The notes beneath the pieces are model-generated. The model had not been told where the DNA came from. It made no database searches and was given only the letters and a program-made list of their open reading frames with translations. The translations under genes were made by a program, and so were the position numbers. From a virus: DNA of 27,441 nt. Position 1 is the first letter of the stretch. Each line of letters starts with the position of its first letter. Shown one piece after another: positions 8,061 to 14,100 of this stretch. The stretch is taken from the IMG/VR virus record IMGVR_UViG_3300007735_000561, positions 1 through 27,441 of that record, one strand, 5' to 3'.

Positions 8061-8305
8061 TGCAACAGGATTAGCAGTTGTTTGCTCAAGCGTCGCCAGT
8101 TAATTGTGACCTTGCGGTCTTTCCACTTTACGCTCATTGGTGGCGCAACAATCTCTGCCATCTGAATGGTATTAAAGCGATGGTTGCAGCTTGGGCATTT
8201 CCGGCGACGGTGAAAATCGCCAGTTTCGCTGCGGCATGTTGTGACTACATCTGTAGTCAATGAACCGCAAGCTGGACATGGCGGTCCGATCCTATTAACT
8301 GACAT
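8057..8305 (-). CDS. Zinc-ribbon protein resembling the N-terminal part of NrdR
   Basis: 82 residues. The arrangement CPACGSLTTDVVTTCRSETG, then HRRRKCPSCNHRFNTIQ, follows the NrdR zinc ribbon: two CxxC pairs with an Arg-rich stretch before the second pair and an 'RF.T' after it. The ATP-cone that makes NrdR a nucleotide-sensing repressor is missing; a short basic tail (WKDRKVTINWRRLSKQ) is there instead. A DNA- or RNA-binding role, perhaps in transcription, is therefore an inference. It starts only 4 bases after the sigma factor stop and so probably shares its transcript, which suggests that both act on gene expression. Confidence 0.65.
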   Translation of the reverse strand: MSVNRIGPPCPACGSLTTDVVTTCRSETGDFHRRRKCPSCNHRFNTIQMAEIVAPPMSVKWKDRKVTINWRRLSKQLLILLQ

Positions 8306-8308
8306 GGT

Positions 8309-9235
8309 TTAACCCCAACCCCAGATCAAGCTGGAGCTGCAATTCTGTCGTTGAAACTTTCCCGGCGGTCCCTCTCGTAAGATCATTCGCAGTTCACGTT
8401 CTGCTACGTCTAACAGGCGTTTGATTGTGTCTTGCGCTGTGCCTACCTTCCGTGCAATTTCACGTTTTGAGCAAGGCTCCTCACCATCTAACCCGTAACG
8501 CATGATGATAATGTCTTTGTGCAAGGTATTCATGTGTGTTAGAGCTTGACGAACTGCTTCAATTTGAGTGTCTAAAAGTAAATCCTCCTCTGGTCTTTCT
8601 GTATCTGCTGGTATCAGATCAAGGATGGAACTGCCTTCCTCTCGCAGGGTTTTGACCTTAGCGTCAAGGCTTGTGGCATCCTGTGCGCTACGCATGTAAT
8701 CACGCAGGGTATGCGGTGCGATACCTGCATGAACGGCACAGTCTTCAATGCTTGGTTTTTCGCCGTGCTGTTCTTGGTAGTCCAGCATGTAAGAGCGAAC
8801 CTTACGAAGAATATCGTTAGCGCCTGTTGGCAATTTGATGATGCGATCTTGTACCTGAATTGACCGCATAATGCCTTGACGAATCCACCAGTAGGCATAT
8901 GTTGAAAATTTATACCCACGTTCGGGGTCGAATAATTCAACAGCGCGGATCAATCCAATGTTGCCTTCTTGTACAAGATCGTGCATGGTGACACGATTTG
9001 CCATGTGCTTATATTTTGAGGCGACACCAATGACAAGGCGCAAGTTGCCTTGAATCATTCGCTTCTTTGCCCGTGTCCCCACCTTGATAATCTTTAGTTC
9101 CTGTTTGGTGTATTGCTCCTTAAATCCGAGTGCCATCATCCTCTGGATGGCATGACCTAGTTCAATCTCCTCTGCTGCTGTTAGCAAAGGGATCTTACCG
9201 ATCTGATTTAGATAGTCGCGTAACGGGTCAGACAT
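8309..9235 (-). CDS. Phage-encoded sigma-70 family RNA polymerase sigma factor
   Basis: 308 residues from the ATG at 9235 (MSDPLRDYLNQIGK); a longer form could start at the ATG at 9271. Order: region 1.2 (1-34), region 2 (about 57-136, with GNLRLVIGVASKY, DLVQEGNIGLIRAVE, FSTYAYWWIRQ), region 3 (about 137-200) and region 4 (about 222-283). This is the primary or group 2 type, not an ECF or T4 gp55 type. It should direct host RNA polymerase to phage promoters. At the position of E. coli Thr440 in the -10 reading helix there is Met123. In region 4.2 the usual TRERIRQIE is replaced by AQDTIKRLL, changing the main -35 contacts. The C-terminal 20 residues (from GPPGKFQRQ) are an extra tail. An intrinsic terminator separates it from ssb. 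Confidence 0.93.
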   Translation of the reverse strand: MSDPLRDYLNQIGKIPLLTAAEEIELGHAIQRMMALGFKEQYTKQELKIIKVGTRAKKRMIQGNLRLVIGVASKYKHMANRVTMHDLVQEGNIGLIRAVELFDPERGYKFSTYAYWWIRQGIMRSIQVQDRIIKLPTGANDILRKVRSYMLDYQEQHGEKPSIEDCAVHAGIAPHTLRDYMRSAQDATSLDAKVKTLREEGSSILDLIPADTERPEEDLLLDTQIEAVRQALTHMNTLHKDIIIMRYGLDGEEPCSKREIARKVGTAQDTIKRLLDVAERELRMILREGPPGKFQRQNCSSSLIWGWG

Positions 9236-9243
9236 CTGATCAT

Positions 9244-9264
9244 AAAAAAGGGGGCAAAGCCCCC
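9244..9264 (-). terminator. Intrinsic terminator after ssb
   Basis: On the minus strand the transcript would form a perfect stem GGGGGC / GCCCCC with a UUU loop (9264-9250), followed directly by six U (9249-9244). It begins 7 bases after the ssb stop codon and ends 9 bases before the preferred sigma ATG. The longer sigma frame stays open across it. Confidence 0.85.
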
Positions 9265-9270
9265 CGGACA

Positions 9271-9603
9271 TTAGAACGGCATGTCGTCTTCAGCAACCCT
9301 AGGTCTGGGAGGCAACGTAAAATCGTTGACCGCCACATCCAAGGAAGCGCCAGGACTGCCATCCTTCCGCTCAAAGGTTTCGATGTAAGCCTGCCCAGTA
9401 ACGGTGACTTGAGCACCTTTGGTCAGGTATTCATCGACGACCTTAGCGCGTGGACCCCATACAGCGCAGCGAAGCACAGTGGTGTGATCTTCGCCTTTGA
9501 CCTTTTTGTTGACCATCAGGGTGAAGTTTGCAACCTCACGGTCACCAATCGTTTTAAGATCAGGGTCGGCGGCAAGGTTACCTACCGCAGTGATTTGGAG
9601 CAT
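9271..9603 (-). CDS. ssb: Single-stranded DNA-binding protein
   Basis: 110 residues, shorter than the roughly 150-180 of bacterial SSB but with the OB-fold pattern: MLQITAVGNLAADPDLK, VANFTLMVNKK, VLRCAVWGPRAKVVDEYL, KGAQVTVTGQAYIETF. It ends in DDMPF, the acidic tip that in bacterial SSB recruits partner proteins, after a very short linker. It would coat single-stranded DNA during replication and recombination. It overlaps the upstream small gene by 22 bases and is followed by a strong terminator. Neighbouring annealing-protein and RusA genes complete a recombination module. Confidence 0.93.
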   Translation of the reverse strand: MLQITAVGNLAADPDLKTIGDREVANFTLMVNKKVKGEDHTTVLRCAVWGPRAKVVDEYLTKGAQVTVTGQAYIETFERKDGSPGASLDVAVNDFTLPPRPRVAEDDMPF

Positions 9604-9797
9604 GAGCCGAAAAATTTAGAGAGGATAACGGATAAGGCTTGTTGCGGTGTGTACTGACGTGCCTGCATGAAATGATTTAATTGTGACCTTAAATCAGGTG
9701 GCAACAATTCAAGATCTGCAGGGAGATGAGGTTTCATGGTTTCTCGTTGTGCAGCGTATTGTGCTGCCATTTGAGCGTGCATCATCTCGTCAGTCAT
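9582..9797 (-). CDS. Small hypothetical protein (71 aa)
   Basis: Product begins MTDEMMHAQMAAQYAAQRET and is mostly helical, with a Pro-rich turn (PADLELLPPDL) and a second helix (QLNHFMQARQYTPQQALSV). It sits between the annealing protein and ssb and overlaps the ssb start by 22 bases, so it probably belongs to the same transcript. A helper of recombination is a guess from position only. Confidence 0.6.
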   Translation of the reverse strand: MTDEMMHAQMAAQYAAQRETMKPHLPADLELLPPDLRSQLNHFMQARQYTPQQALSVILSKFFGSCSKSLR

Positions 9798-9809
9798 GGC
9801 TTGTTTGTA

Positions 9810-10511
9810 TTAAGTAGAAAGCCGCTCCTGGATGTACCGCAGATGTTTAGGAAGCGTGATATGAGAGGTCATAAGATCTCCCTCAGGCACGGCAAACTCC
9901 TTATTGAACTCCTTAATGATTTTGTTCCGTTTGACAACAGGTTCTGCTGCCAATAGGTCACGAATCGTTTTTAGATCACCGTCAGTGATCGGGAGTTCCT
10001 CTGGTGGTAGCTCGGACGGCTGCTCCTTCTTTGTAGCGGCAGCCACGGGTTTTGCTTTTGCTGACGCAGGCTGCTCAACAGTTGGTAACGGACCGTCAGC
10101 CTTTGCTTCTTCGATTTCCTCTCGCGCCCACAGCTCATAGCCAAGGCTGAAGAAGAACGCTGATGCAGCGCATAATGCACGACGGTGTGAGTCGCAAATC
10201 ATGCGGCTATTGATTTTGTCCCATGCAATCGGCATGTTGCGATTGTCAGTAATCGCGTAGACAAAATCAGGCGTTACATTACCGTCTACATGTTGAAAGA
10301 ACACGCAGAGGTAACCAGAGCCATCAGGTGATCGCCAGACGTGGTTTTCGCCATGTGGTGCTGGCTTGGTTTGCATCATCCAGCCAGGGGCAGTGGTATG
10401 CAAGTGATTAGCGATCCGTGCCCATGAAACGTAGTCTGCGGCGTAGGATCCAGTGCCTTTACGGAATACGTCATCTTTAGTGATGACACCCGCAAGATTT
10501 GGAAAGGTCAT
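9810..10511 (-). CDS. DUF1071/Sak3-like single-strand annealing protein (putative)
   Basis: 233 residues. The first about 125 residues (YAADYVSWARIANHL, then a beta region with WRSPDGSGYLCVFF, then DNRNMPIAWDKINSRMICDS and HRRALCAASAFFFSLGYELW) follow the pattern of the DUF1071 single-strand annealing protein group: a 'YxSWA' start, a polar loop with N-x-x-I, and a helix with R-x-x-x-A before G-x-x-L. The second half is a Pro/Ala/Lys linker and a charged C-terminal helical domain (about 165-233). It would anneal complementary single strands with SSB nearby. It overlaps rusA by 4 bases. Assignment is by eye; another annealing family remains possible. Confidence 0.6.
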   Translation of the reverse strand: MTFPNLAGVITKDDVFRKGTGSYAADYVSWARIANHLHTTAPGWMMQTKPAPHGENHVWRSPDGSGYLCVFFQHVDGNVTPDFVYAITDNRNMPIAWDKINSRMICDSHRRALCAASAFFFSLGYELWAREEIEEAKADGPLPTVEQPASAKAKPVAAATKKEQPSELPPEELPITDGDLKTIRDLLAAEPVVKRNKIIKEFNKEFAVPEGDLMTSHITLPKHLRYIQERLST

Positions 10512-10951
10512 TCGTTTGATTGGTTTAGCGCAGTGAGCGTAATGATGGCGCCAGGTTGTTCGTTAGCAGTGCAGTACCGTTTGATGGCATTAACGCTAAC
10601 GACTTGGCGGTCATCATCAAAGAGGATGCTGGTTAGAGCATCGCAGGTTGAACGGAGCAATTTGTCAATGTCTCCGTTACGGGCTGAGGTGCAGTAATAG
10701 GGGGCGGACGGGCGTAGACCATGTTTTAGGAAATGAGATGCAGGTCTTTGAAAGCGGAAGACAACGGATAGGGACATGGGACCAGATGCGTCCCAATTTG
10801 CTGGTTTGGTGTGCAATGCGCTGTATTTAACGTCTTGCCGCCATGGTTTGACATTCTTGCTTGATTCCACCATGACACCTTTGCCAATGTGCCGCTTTGA
10901 GCCTTGGGGTGCAGGCAAGCCATGAACGGCAAAGGTGAAGCTGGTGTTCAA
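10508..10951 (-). CDS. rusA: RusA-family Holliday junction resolvase
   Basis: 147 residues, close to the usual 120-140. Motifs: LPAPQGSKRH near the start, VESSKNVKPWR, then NGDIDKLLRSTCDAL (Asp94, Asp96, Asp104) and LFDDDRQV (Asp112-114). These match the acidic residues that bind metal in RusA and the DDxxV box. The dimeric enzyme cuts four-way junctions symmetrically, resolving recombination or packaging intermediates. Its start overlaps the upstream gene and its stop overlaps the annealing protein start (ATGA type), so these genes form one translationally coupled operon. Confidence 0.92.
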   Translation of the reverse strand: MNTSFTFAVHGLPAPQGSKRHIGKGVMVESSKNVKPWRQDVKYSALHTKPANWDASGPMSLSVVFRFQRPASHFLKHGLRPSAPYYCTSARNGDIDKLLRSTCDALTSILFDDDRQVVSVNAIKRYCTANEQPGAIITLTALNQSNE

Positions 10952-11259
10952 GGTATCATTCGCAGTTGATAGAAGACTGACACGTTCCGCTGAGCAAGTC
11001 CAGCGTCAATGTCACGTTCTTTGATGGTACGGATTGCATTTTCTGCTTCTTTGCTGAGCTTGTAAGTATTGCGTTGGCAGCGTATGTACCTAGCATTGTC
11101 AAATTCGTAAGTGTTGTCATCAACCTGATGAGCGTCTAGTTCACCTAAAGCGATAGCGCCTTCGATTTCATCACGCAGGAAAGCTTCGCGTGCTTCTAGG
11201 TCTTCTTTCTCGGAGCGGATAGCAAGAAGTTGATTGATGAGATCTTGTGCGGTTGACAT
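10948..11259 (-). CDS. Hypothetical protein with N-terminal coiled coil (103 aa)
   Basis: The first 40 residues (LINQLLAIRSEKEDLEAREA) are a predicted coiled coil; a beta-like segment follows (YEFDNARYIRCQRNTYKL) and a helix (KEAENAIRTIKERDID). The layout resembles, from memory, small proteins placed next to recombination genes of other phages. Its stop overlaps the rusA start. Function unknown. Confidence 0.65.
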   Translation of the reverse strand: MSTAQDLINQLLAIRSEKEDLEAREAFLRDEIEGAIALGELDAHQVDDNTYEFDNARYIRCQRNTYKLSKEAENAIRTIKERDIDAGLAQRNVSVFYQLRMIP

Positions 11260-11261
11260 GG

Positions 11262-11462
11262 TTAGAAGGATGCGCGTTGGATGGGTTGACAGGTGGTGAT
11301 GGCGCGTTGCTCGACAACGTGCAGGGTGACGGCGGCAACTGCGATGCTGAAGATGCAGAAGCCTATGGGCAGGAACTCACGGAAACGAACAAGAGGGTTG
11401 GGTTTGGCGTAGGAGTCCATGAGGACGTAGAGCCCACGCTGCAGGCGGACGGTGTGTTTCAT
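11262..11462 (-). CDS. Small single-span membrane protein (66 aa)
   Basis: Residues about 31-50 (LPIGFCIFSIAVAAVTLHVV) form a membrane segment with a basic N-terminal side (PLVRFREF). It starts in a 4-base ATGA overlap with the upstream gene and ends 2 bases before the next start, which supports it as real. No family recognised. Confidence 0.55.
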   Translation of the reverse strand: MKHTVRLQRGLYVLMDSYAKPNPLVRFREFLPIGFCIFSIAVAAVTLHVVEQRAITTCQPIQRASF

Positions 11463-11689
11463 TTGGCGGTGACAACGATGCGGTTGATCAGGTCGTGAAC
11501 AAGGTCGTAACCCAGGCTGGAATCAGGGTCAATGTTGTTGCCTTTAAGCACATCTCGTGCCATGTCAGCAAGGACTTCTACAAGCTCCTCACCGACGTAA
11601 ATATTGAACTGATCTGCGAGGTCATGAGCCATTGCCGTTTCTTGATCGGCAGAAAGCTCAGGGCAGTCAATGGGTTGAAGAGGAAACAT
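11459..11689 (-). CDS. Small acidic hypothetical protein (76 aa)
   Basis: Product starts MFPLQPIDCPELSADQETAM and is acidic and helical (EELVEVLADMARDVL, YDLVHDLINRIV). It is the first gene after the regulatory element at 11713-11760 and thus probably the first gene of the 11689-9271 transcript. No known motif. Confidence 0.65.
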   Translation of the reverse strand: MFPLQPIDCPELSADQETAMAHDLADQFNIYVGEELVEVLADMARDVLKGNNIDPDSSLGYDLVHDLINRIVVTAK

Positions 11690-11712
11690 GGGGTGAATTG
11701 CGCGTTGGGCTG

Positions 11713-11760
11713 TGAGGCTTTTGCCTCATGGGACTATTAAAACCTAAAACAGGTCAAAAA
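11713..11760 (-). promoter_or_regulatory. Operon-boundary regulatory element, copy A
   Basis: Reading on the minus strand after the terminator: TTTTTGACCT (11760-11751), an A/T-rich box TTAATAGT (11740-11733), then a perfect hairpin TGAGGC-AAAA-GCCTCA (11728-11713), 24 bases before the first gene of the next unit. The same order of parts occurs at 15126-15173. The distance from TTGACC to AATAGT is 13 bases, too short for a normal -35/-10 pair, so TAGT may be the -10 end of a non-standard promoter or TTTTTGACCT may be a protein-binding site. Confidence 0.45.
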
Positions 11761-11783
11761 GAAACCCCTTTTGGGGTGGTTTC
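11756..11783 (-). terminator. Intrinsic terminator after 11782-12015
   Basis: A perfect palindrome at 11764-11777 (ACCCC-TTTT-GGGGT) is followed on the minus strand by TTTCTTTTT (11764-11756). It lies directly downstream of the stop of the minus-strand gene 11782-12015 and shares its T-run with the TTTTTGACCT box of the following element. Confidence 0.75.
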
Positions 11784-12015
11784 ACAAATCTTTATCATTG
11801 GTGCCTACTCGTAATTGGTGCAGCAGCCTGCGGCGCACTGGAAAGAAATAGGCATAATCGCGGCTTTCGGTAATCGGCGCTGCTTTGCCACAGACCTGGC
11901 AAATGCCATTCCACCAACTGCTGTAGCCAACGCTATGCACACCGTATTTTTCGCCGCAGTCAGCACAACAGACGCTGGCTTGCGTCAGCTTGTGCAGCAG
12001 TTCACGGTCAGTCAT
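11782..12015 (-). CDS. Small zinc-binding protein with two CxxC motifs (77 aa)
   Basis: The start at 12015 (MTDRELLHKLTQASVCCADC) is preferred; it overlaps the end of the upstream gene, while the extension to 12108 is antisense-like. Cys pairs CADC and CQVC, about 25 residues apart and separated by GVHSVGYSSWWNGI, form a likely zinc ribbon or treble-clef knuckle, followed by a basic helix (FFPVRRRLLHQLR). Such proteins often bind nucleic acid. Last gene before the terminator at 11756-11783. Confidence 0.65.
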   Translation of the reverse strand: MTDRELLHKLTQASVCCADCGEKYGVHSVGYSSWWNGICQVCGKAAPITESRDYAYFFPVRRRLLHQLRVGTNDKDL

Positions 12016-12352
12016 CGAGTTGCTCCAGGGCGGTTTTGATGGTCTCAAGGTCTTGATGAAACTCTCTGGTGTCATCAGCGCCAGTAGCGATGGCATAGAG
12101 AGCACCAAGCGCCTGCTCCTTCAAGCTCTGCGGCTTGGGGCGGCGGGCATCATGTAACTCGTCAATGTCACATCGCGCCCACTGGTTGTTGCGGTCAAGC
12201 CACTCACAGCACGCTTCCAGCTCCTGGTCAGCGCCCCAGCGGGCGGCCTGAACAGCTACATGCCAAGTTTCATCCTTGGTTGTGTGAGCTGTTTCAGCTT
12301 CCCACTGCTCTACAAGCTCCGGCGGTGGGGTGATTGGGTGTTGTTCAGTCAT
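12008..12352 (-). CDS. Hypothetical acidic protein (114 aa)
   Basis: Begins MTEQHPITPPPELVEQWEAE. Helical, with ELEACCEWLDRNNQW and a segment RRPKPQSLKEQALGAL, which from memory recurs in small proteins of Synechococcus phages and may be a shared short domain. The C-terminus is an acidic helix (DLETIKTALEQLDD). A 28-base repeat with a palindrome sits just before the start. Function unknown. Confidence 0.65.
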   Translation of the reverse strand: MTEQHPITPPPELVEQWEAETAHTTKDETWHVAVQAARWGADQELEACCEWLDRNNQWARCDIDELHDARRPKPQSLKEQALGALYAIATGADDTREFHQDLETIKTALEQLDD

Positions 12353-12375
12353 AAGTCAAATTTGTTTCAAATTAG
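12348..12375 (-). repeat. Palindromic leader repeat, copy 1
   Basis: On the minus strand this reads CTAATTTG-AAA-CAAATTT then GACTTATGAC, where ATG is the start of the 12352 gene. It contains a perfect 15-base dyad AATTTG-N3-CAAATT (12359-12373) ending 6 bases before the ATG, where a ribosome binding site would normally be. No purine-rich Shine-Dalgarno is present. The second copy is at 12595-12623. Confidence 0.65.
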
Positions 12376-12392
12376 AAATTCAATGGATGCAT

Positions 12393-12599
12393 TTAGCTGC
12401 CCCACCTATCCAAAACTGCTCTCGCATAACCACGCAGGTGTTCCGTCAAGATACCCTCCTGCCCGCCAATCCATTCATCCAGCAACTCATCAAGCTCCTG
12501 ATCGCTAGGTATTTCCTTAGGTACTTGGCACATTGCCAGTCCCTTTTCAACTGCTGCCAAGATTTGTGCTTCTTGCTCTGGTGTCAACATCAAAGTCAT
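12393..12599 (-). CDS. Small acidic hypothetical protein (68 aa)
   Basis: Product MTLMLTPEQEAQILAAVEKG, then acidic helices (SDQELDELLDEWIGG) and a C-terminal helix (YARAVLDRWGS). Preceded by the same palindromic leader as the next gene. No motif recognised. Confidence 0.6.
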   Translation of the reverse strand: MTLMLTPEQEAQILAAVEKGLAMCQVPKEIPSDQELDELLDEWIGGQEGILTEHLRGYARAVLDRWGS

Positions 12600-12623
12600 A
12601 AGTCCAAATTTGCATCAAATTAG
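12595..12623 (-). repeat. Palindromic leader repeat, copy 2
   Basis: Minus-strand reading CTAATTTG-ATG-CAAATTTG then GACTTATGAC, ending in the start of the 12599 gene. The 15-base dyad AATTTG-N3-CAAATT is at 12607-12621. It differs from copy 1 only in the three spacer bases and one inserted base, so the arms are conserved while the centre is free, as in a protein operator. Confidence 0.65.
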
Positions 12624-12814
12624 GAGTTTGTTAGGTGTGAGGACTTACATGGGTAGGTTGCTTGCACGATGCCCTTGTCCGGGCGAGCGCCGACCGTTGG
12701 TACTACACCGTGTCCACGATGGGAACCTTTATCATCTTGCGCTTGGGAAATACAGTTCCACCAGTTAGACCGACCAGTGGTATCCCCTACGCAGGCAGCA
12801 ACCGTGACGACCAT
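12620..12814 (-). CDS. Doubtful small ORF (64 aa)
   Basis: The frame (MVVTVAACVGDTTGRSNWWN) fills the gap between two better supported genes and has no better alternative in other frames. The product is polar with three Cys and no clear secondary structure pattern. It could be a real small gene or a leader region. No tRNA or other RNA gene was recognised in this stretch. Confidence 0.4.
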   Translation of the reverse strand: MVVTVAACVGDTTGRSNWWNCISQAQDDKGSHRGHGVVPTVGARPDKGIVQATYPCKSSHLTNS

Positions 12815-12841
12815 GCAATAAAGTCACCCAATGCCTCGTAG

Positions 12842-13030
12842 TTACTCTGGTTTGTGTTGGTAATGCCTAGAAGCGTCTAGGCGATACACATACTCCAGAT
12901 AAGCAACCTGCCATTCAGGTTCCAATTCCCAAATCCGCCTGCCGCGAAACATTGGTAAACATTCATCCGATGGCAGGTGTTCATAGCGAGCCATGATGCG
13001 AAAAAACAAACGGCTCACAATCCTGATCAT
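12842..13030 (-). CDS. Small hypothetical protein (62 aa)
   Basis: Starts in an ATGA overlap with the upstream gene. Product has a basic N-terminal helix (IRIVSRLFFRIMARYE) and a Trp/Tyr-rich second half (RRIWELEPEWQVAYLEYVYR). No motif recognised. Confidence 0.6.
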   Translation of the reverse strand: MIRIVSRLFFRIMARYEHLPSDECLPMFRGRRIWELEPEWQVAYLEYVYRLDASRHYQHKPE

Positions 13031-13767
13031 TTCTGCGGCTCCTTGTTAATGTTGATGACCTCAGTTACAGCGTTGCGGTAACCGTGATAGTACAAAATAC
13101 CCTCACGCTGTTCATCAGGGCAAAAGCAACCATGCCGCAGATCACGAATAATGTCATTGAAAAGCATCAATGCATCATTCATCTGATACATAGCGTTAGC
13201 GTGGCAATCATCTGAATCGTCGTCATACCATTCGCCCATGGCATGACCGATTGCAGACTGAATGACCTTAAGCTGTTGCTCATGCTTCTCTAGCCATTCA
13301 CCTTGCAGCACCAATCGCTGCAAACGCTTGACCTGCTGTTTGACAAGTTCAGACTTGCTATTGTCAACCATATTGTCAACCTTTACGGCTGACTCCTGTT
13401 GTGCCGCAATAGGTTGCGGGGTTTCAGCTTGATCCTCGGGCATGATGTTAAGTTCAGGGATGCGCTCTTTAATGCGCTGTTGGGTTTCGGTTGGTTGATT
13501 TGCTAGGGGCAAAGCCCAGGCAATCAAGTCTGATCCGTTTTGTGCTGGGCCACGAATAGCAGCACGAATTGTTACATCAGATGGCACGACACGCCACCAG
13601 TCCTCGTGGTCTGGTTCATAAACAAGAACGTCAGCAAAACCTTCTGTTTCTGCGTGCATGACAGCTACTTTACCGCCTTGTTTTTTACCGCCGTTATTGG
13701 TTTTGGCTGTATGAAACCAGCGGTAAGGAACTGCCTCGATGTTTTTAGGGGTTGCAGAAATGGTCAT
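13027..13767 (-). CDS. Hypothetical protein (246 aa)
   Basis: The start at 13767 (MTISATPKNIEAVPYRWFHT) is preferred; the upstream extension to 13872 overlaps the next gene and looks unlike protein. Residues about 1-95 look like a beta-rich domain (GGKVAVMHAETEGFADVLVY, then DWWRVVPSDVTIRAAI). A Gln/Glu/Pro linker (about 100-135) leads to a helical C-terminal domain with acidic DDDSDDCHA and a Cys/His-rich end (LRHGCFCPDEQREGI). It is the largest member of this cluster of small genes. Function unknown. Confidence 0.65.
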   Translation of the reverse strand: MTISATPKNIEAVPYRWFHTAKTNNGGKKQGGKVAVMHAETEGFADVLVYEPDHEDWWRVVPSDVTIRAAIRGPAQNGSDLIAWALPLANQPTETQQRIKERIPELNIMPEDQAETPQPIAAQQESAVKVDNMVDNSKSELVKQQVKRLQRLVLQGEWLEKHEQQLKVIQSAIGHAMGEWYDDDSDDCHANAMYQMNDALMLFNDIIRDLRHGCFCPDEQREGILYYHGYRNAVTEVININKEPQK

Positions 13768-13786
13768 GATTGGTTTGTGGTAATGA

Positions 13787-13972
13787 TTAGAGCTGAACTT
13801 CAACGCCGCACTCAACCCAGAGCCGTTGCTTGTAAAGCTGGCGGAGATGCAAGCACTCCTGAGCTTTTTCAAATTTGTGGCACTTCAGAAAATACTGCTC
13901 ACGCATGGTTTCCCAGTGGTAACCAGTCCAGATCAGTTCCAACGGGACAGATTTAACAAGTGGTCGTTTCAT
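13787..13972 (-). CDS. Small hypothetical protein (61 aa)
   Basis: ATGA overlap with the upstream 43-residue gene. The product is basic, with a helical middle containing Cys and His (QYFLKCHKFEKAQECLHLRQ). The chain of overlaps supports it as real. Function unknown. Confidence 0.55.
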   Translation of the reverse strand: MKRPLVKSVPLELIWTGYHWETMREQYFLKCHKFEKAQECLHLRQLYKQRLWVECGVEVQL

Positions 13973-14100
13973 CGTGTTTTGCTGTAGCAGTGGTAAAGGT
14001 GGTCAACCTCAGAGCGAAGGCGGATGCCTGTTACGTCTGGTCGCTTGGAAAGCAGCCAGAACAAAAGTCTGGTCTGCCAAGTCAGGTTGTATGGGTTCAT
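13969..14100 (-). CDS. Very small basic protein (43 aa)
   Basis: An ATG at 14100 overlaps the stop of the upstream gene (ATGA), and its own TGA overlaps the next start (ATGA). The product, MNPYNLTWQTRLLFWLLSKR and a C-terminal part ending YHCYSKTR, has a hydrophobic Trp/Leu helix and many Arg. The double overlap makes it likely to be translated. Confidence 0.6.
   Translation of the reverse strand: MNPYNLTWQTRLLFWLLSKRPDVTGIRLRSEVDHLYHCYSKTR

Noticed and set aside
11735-11757. Canonical sigma-70 promoter TTGACC ... TAATAG
   Set aside because: The spacer is only about 11-13 bases here and 10 bases in the copy at 15148-15169, so it was reported as a regulatory element and not as a standard promoter.
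12260-12623. Plus-strand frames across the two palindromic repeats
   Set aside because: They overlap minus-strand genes with better composition and lack recognisable features.
12640-12800. Possible tRNA or structured RNA in the weakly coding gap
   Set aside because: No T-loop consensus or cloverleaf arms could be drawn on either strand.
13540-13956. Plus-strand frame of 138 aa opposite 13027-13972
   Set aside because: The minus-strand genes here are linked by ATGA overlaps and have better composition; this frame is a shadow.
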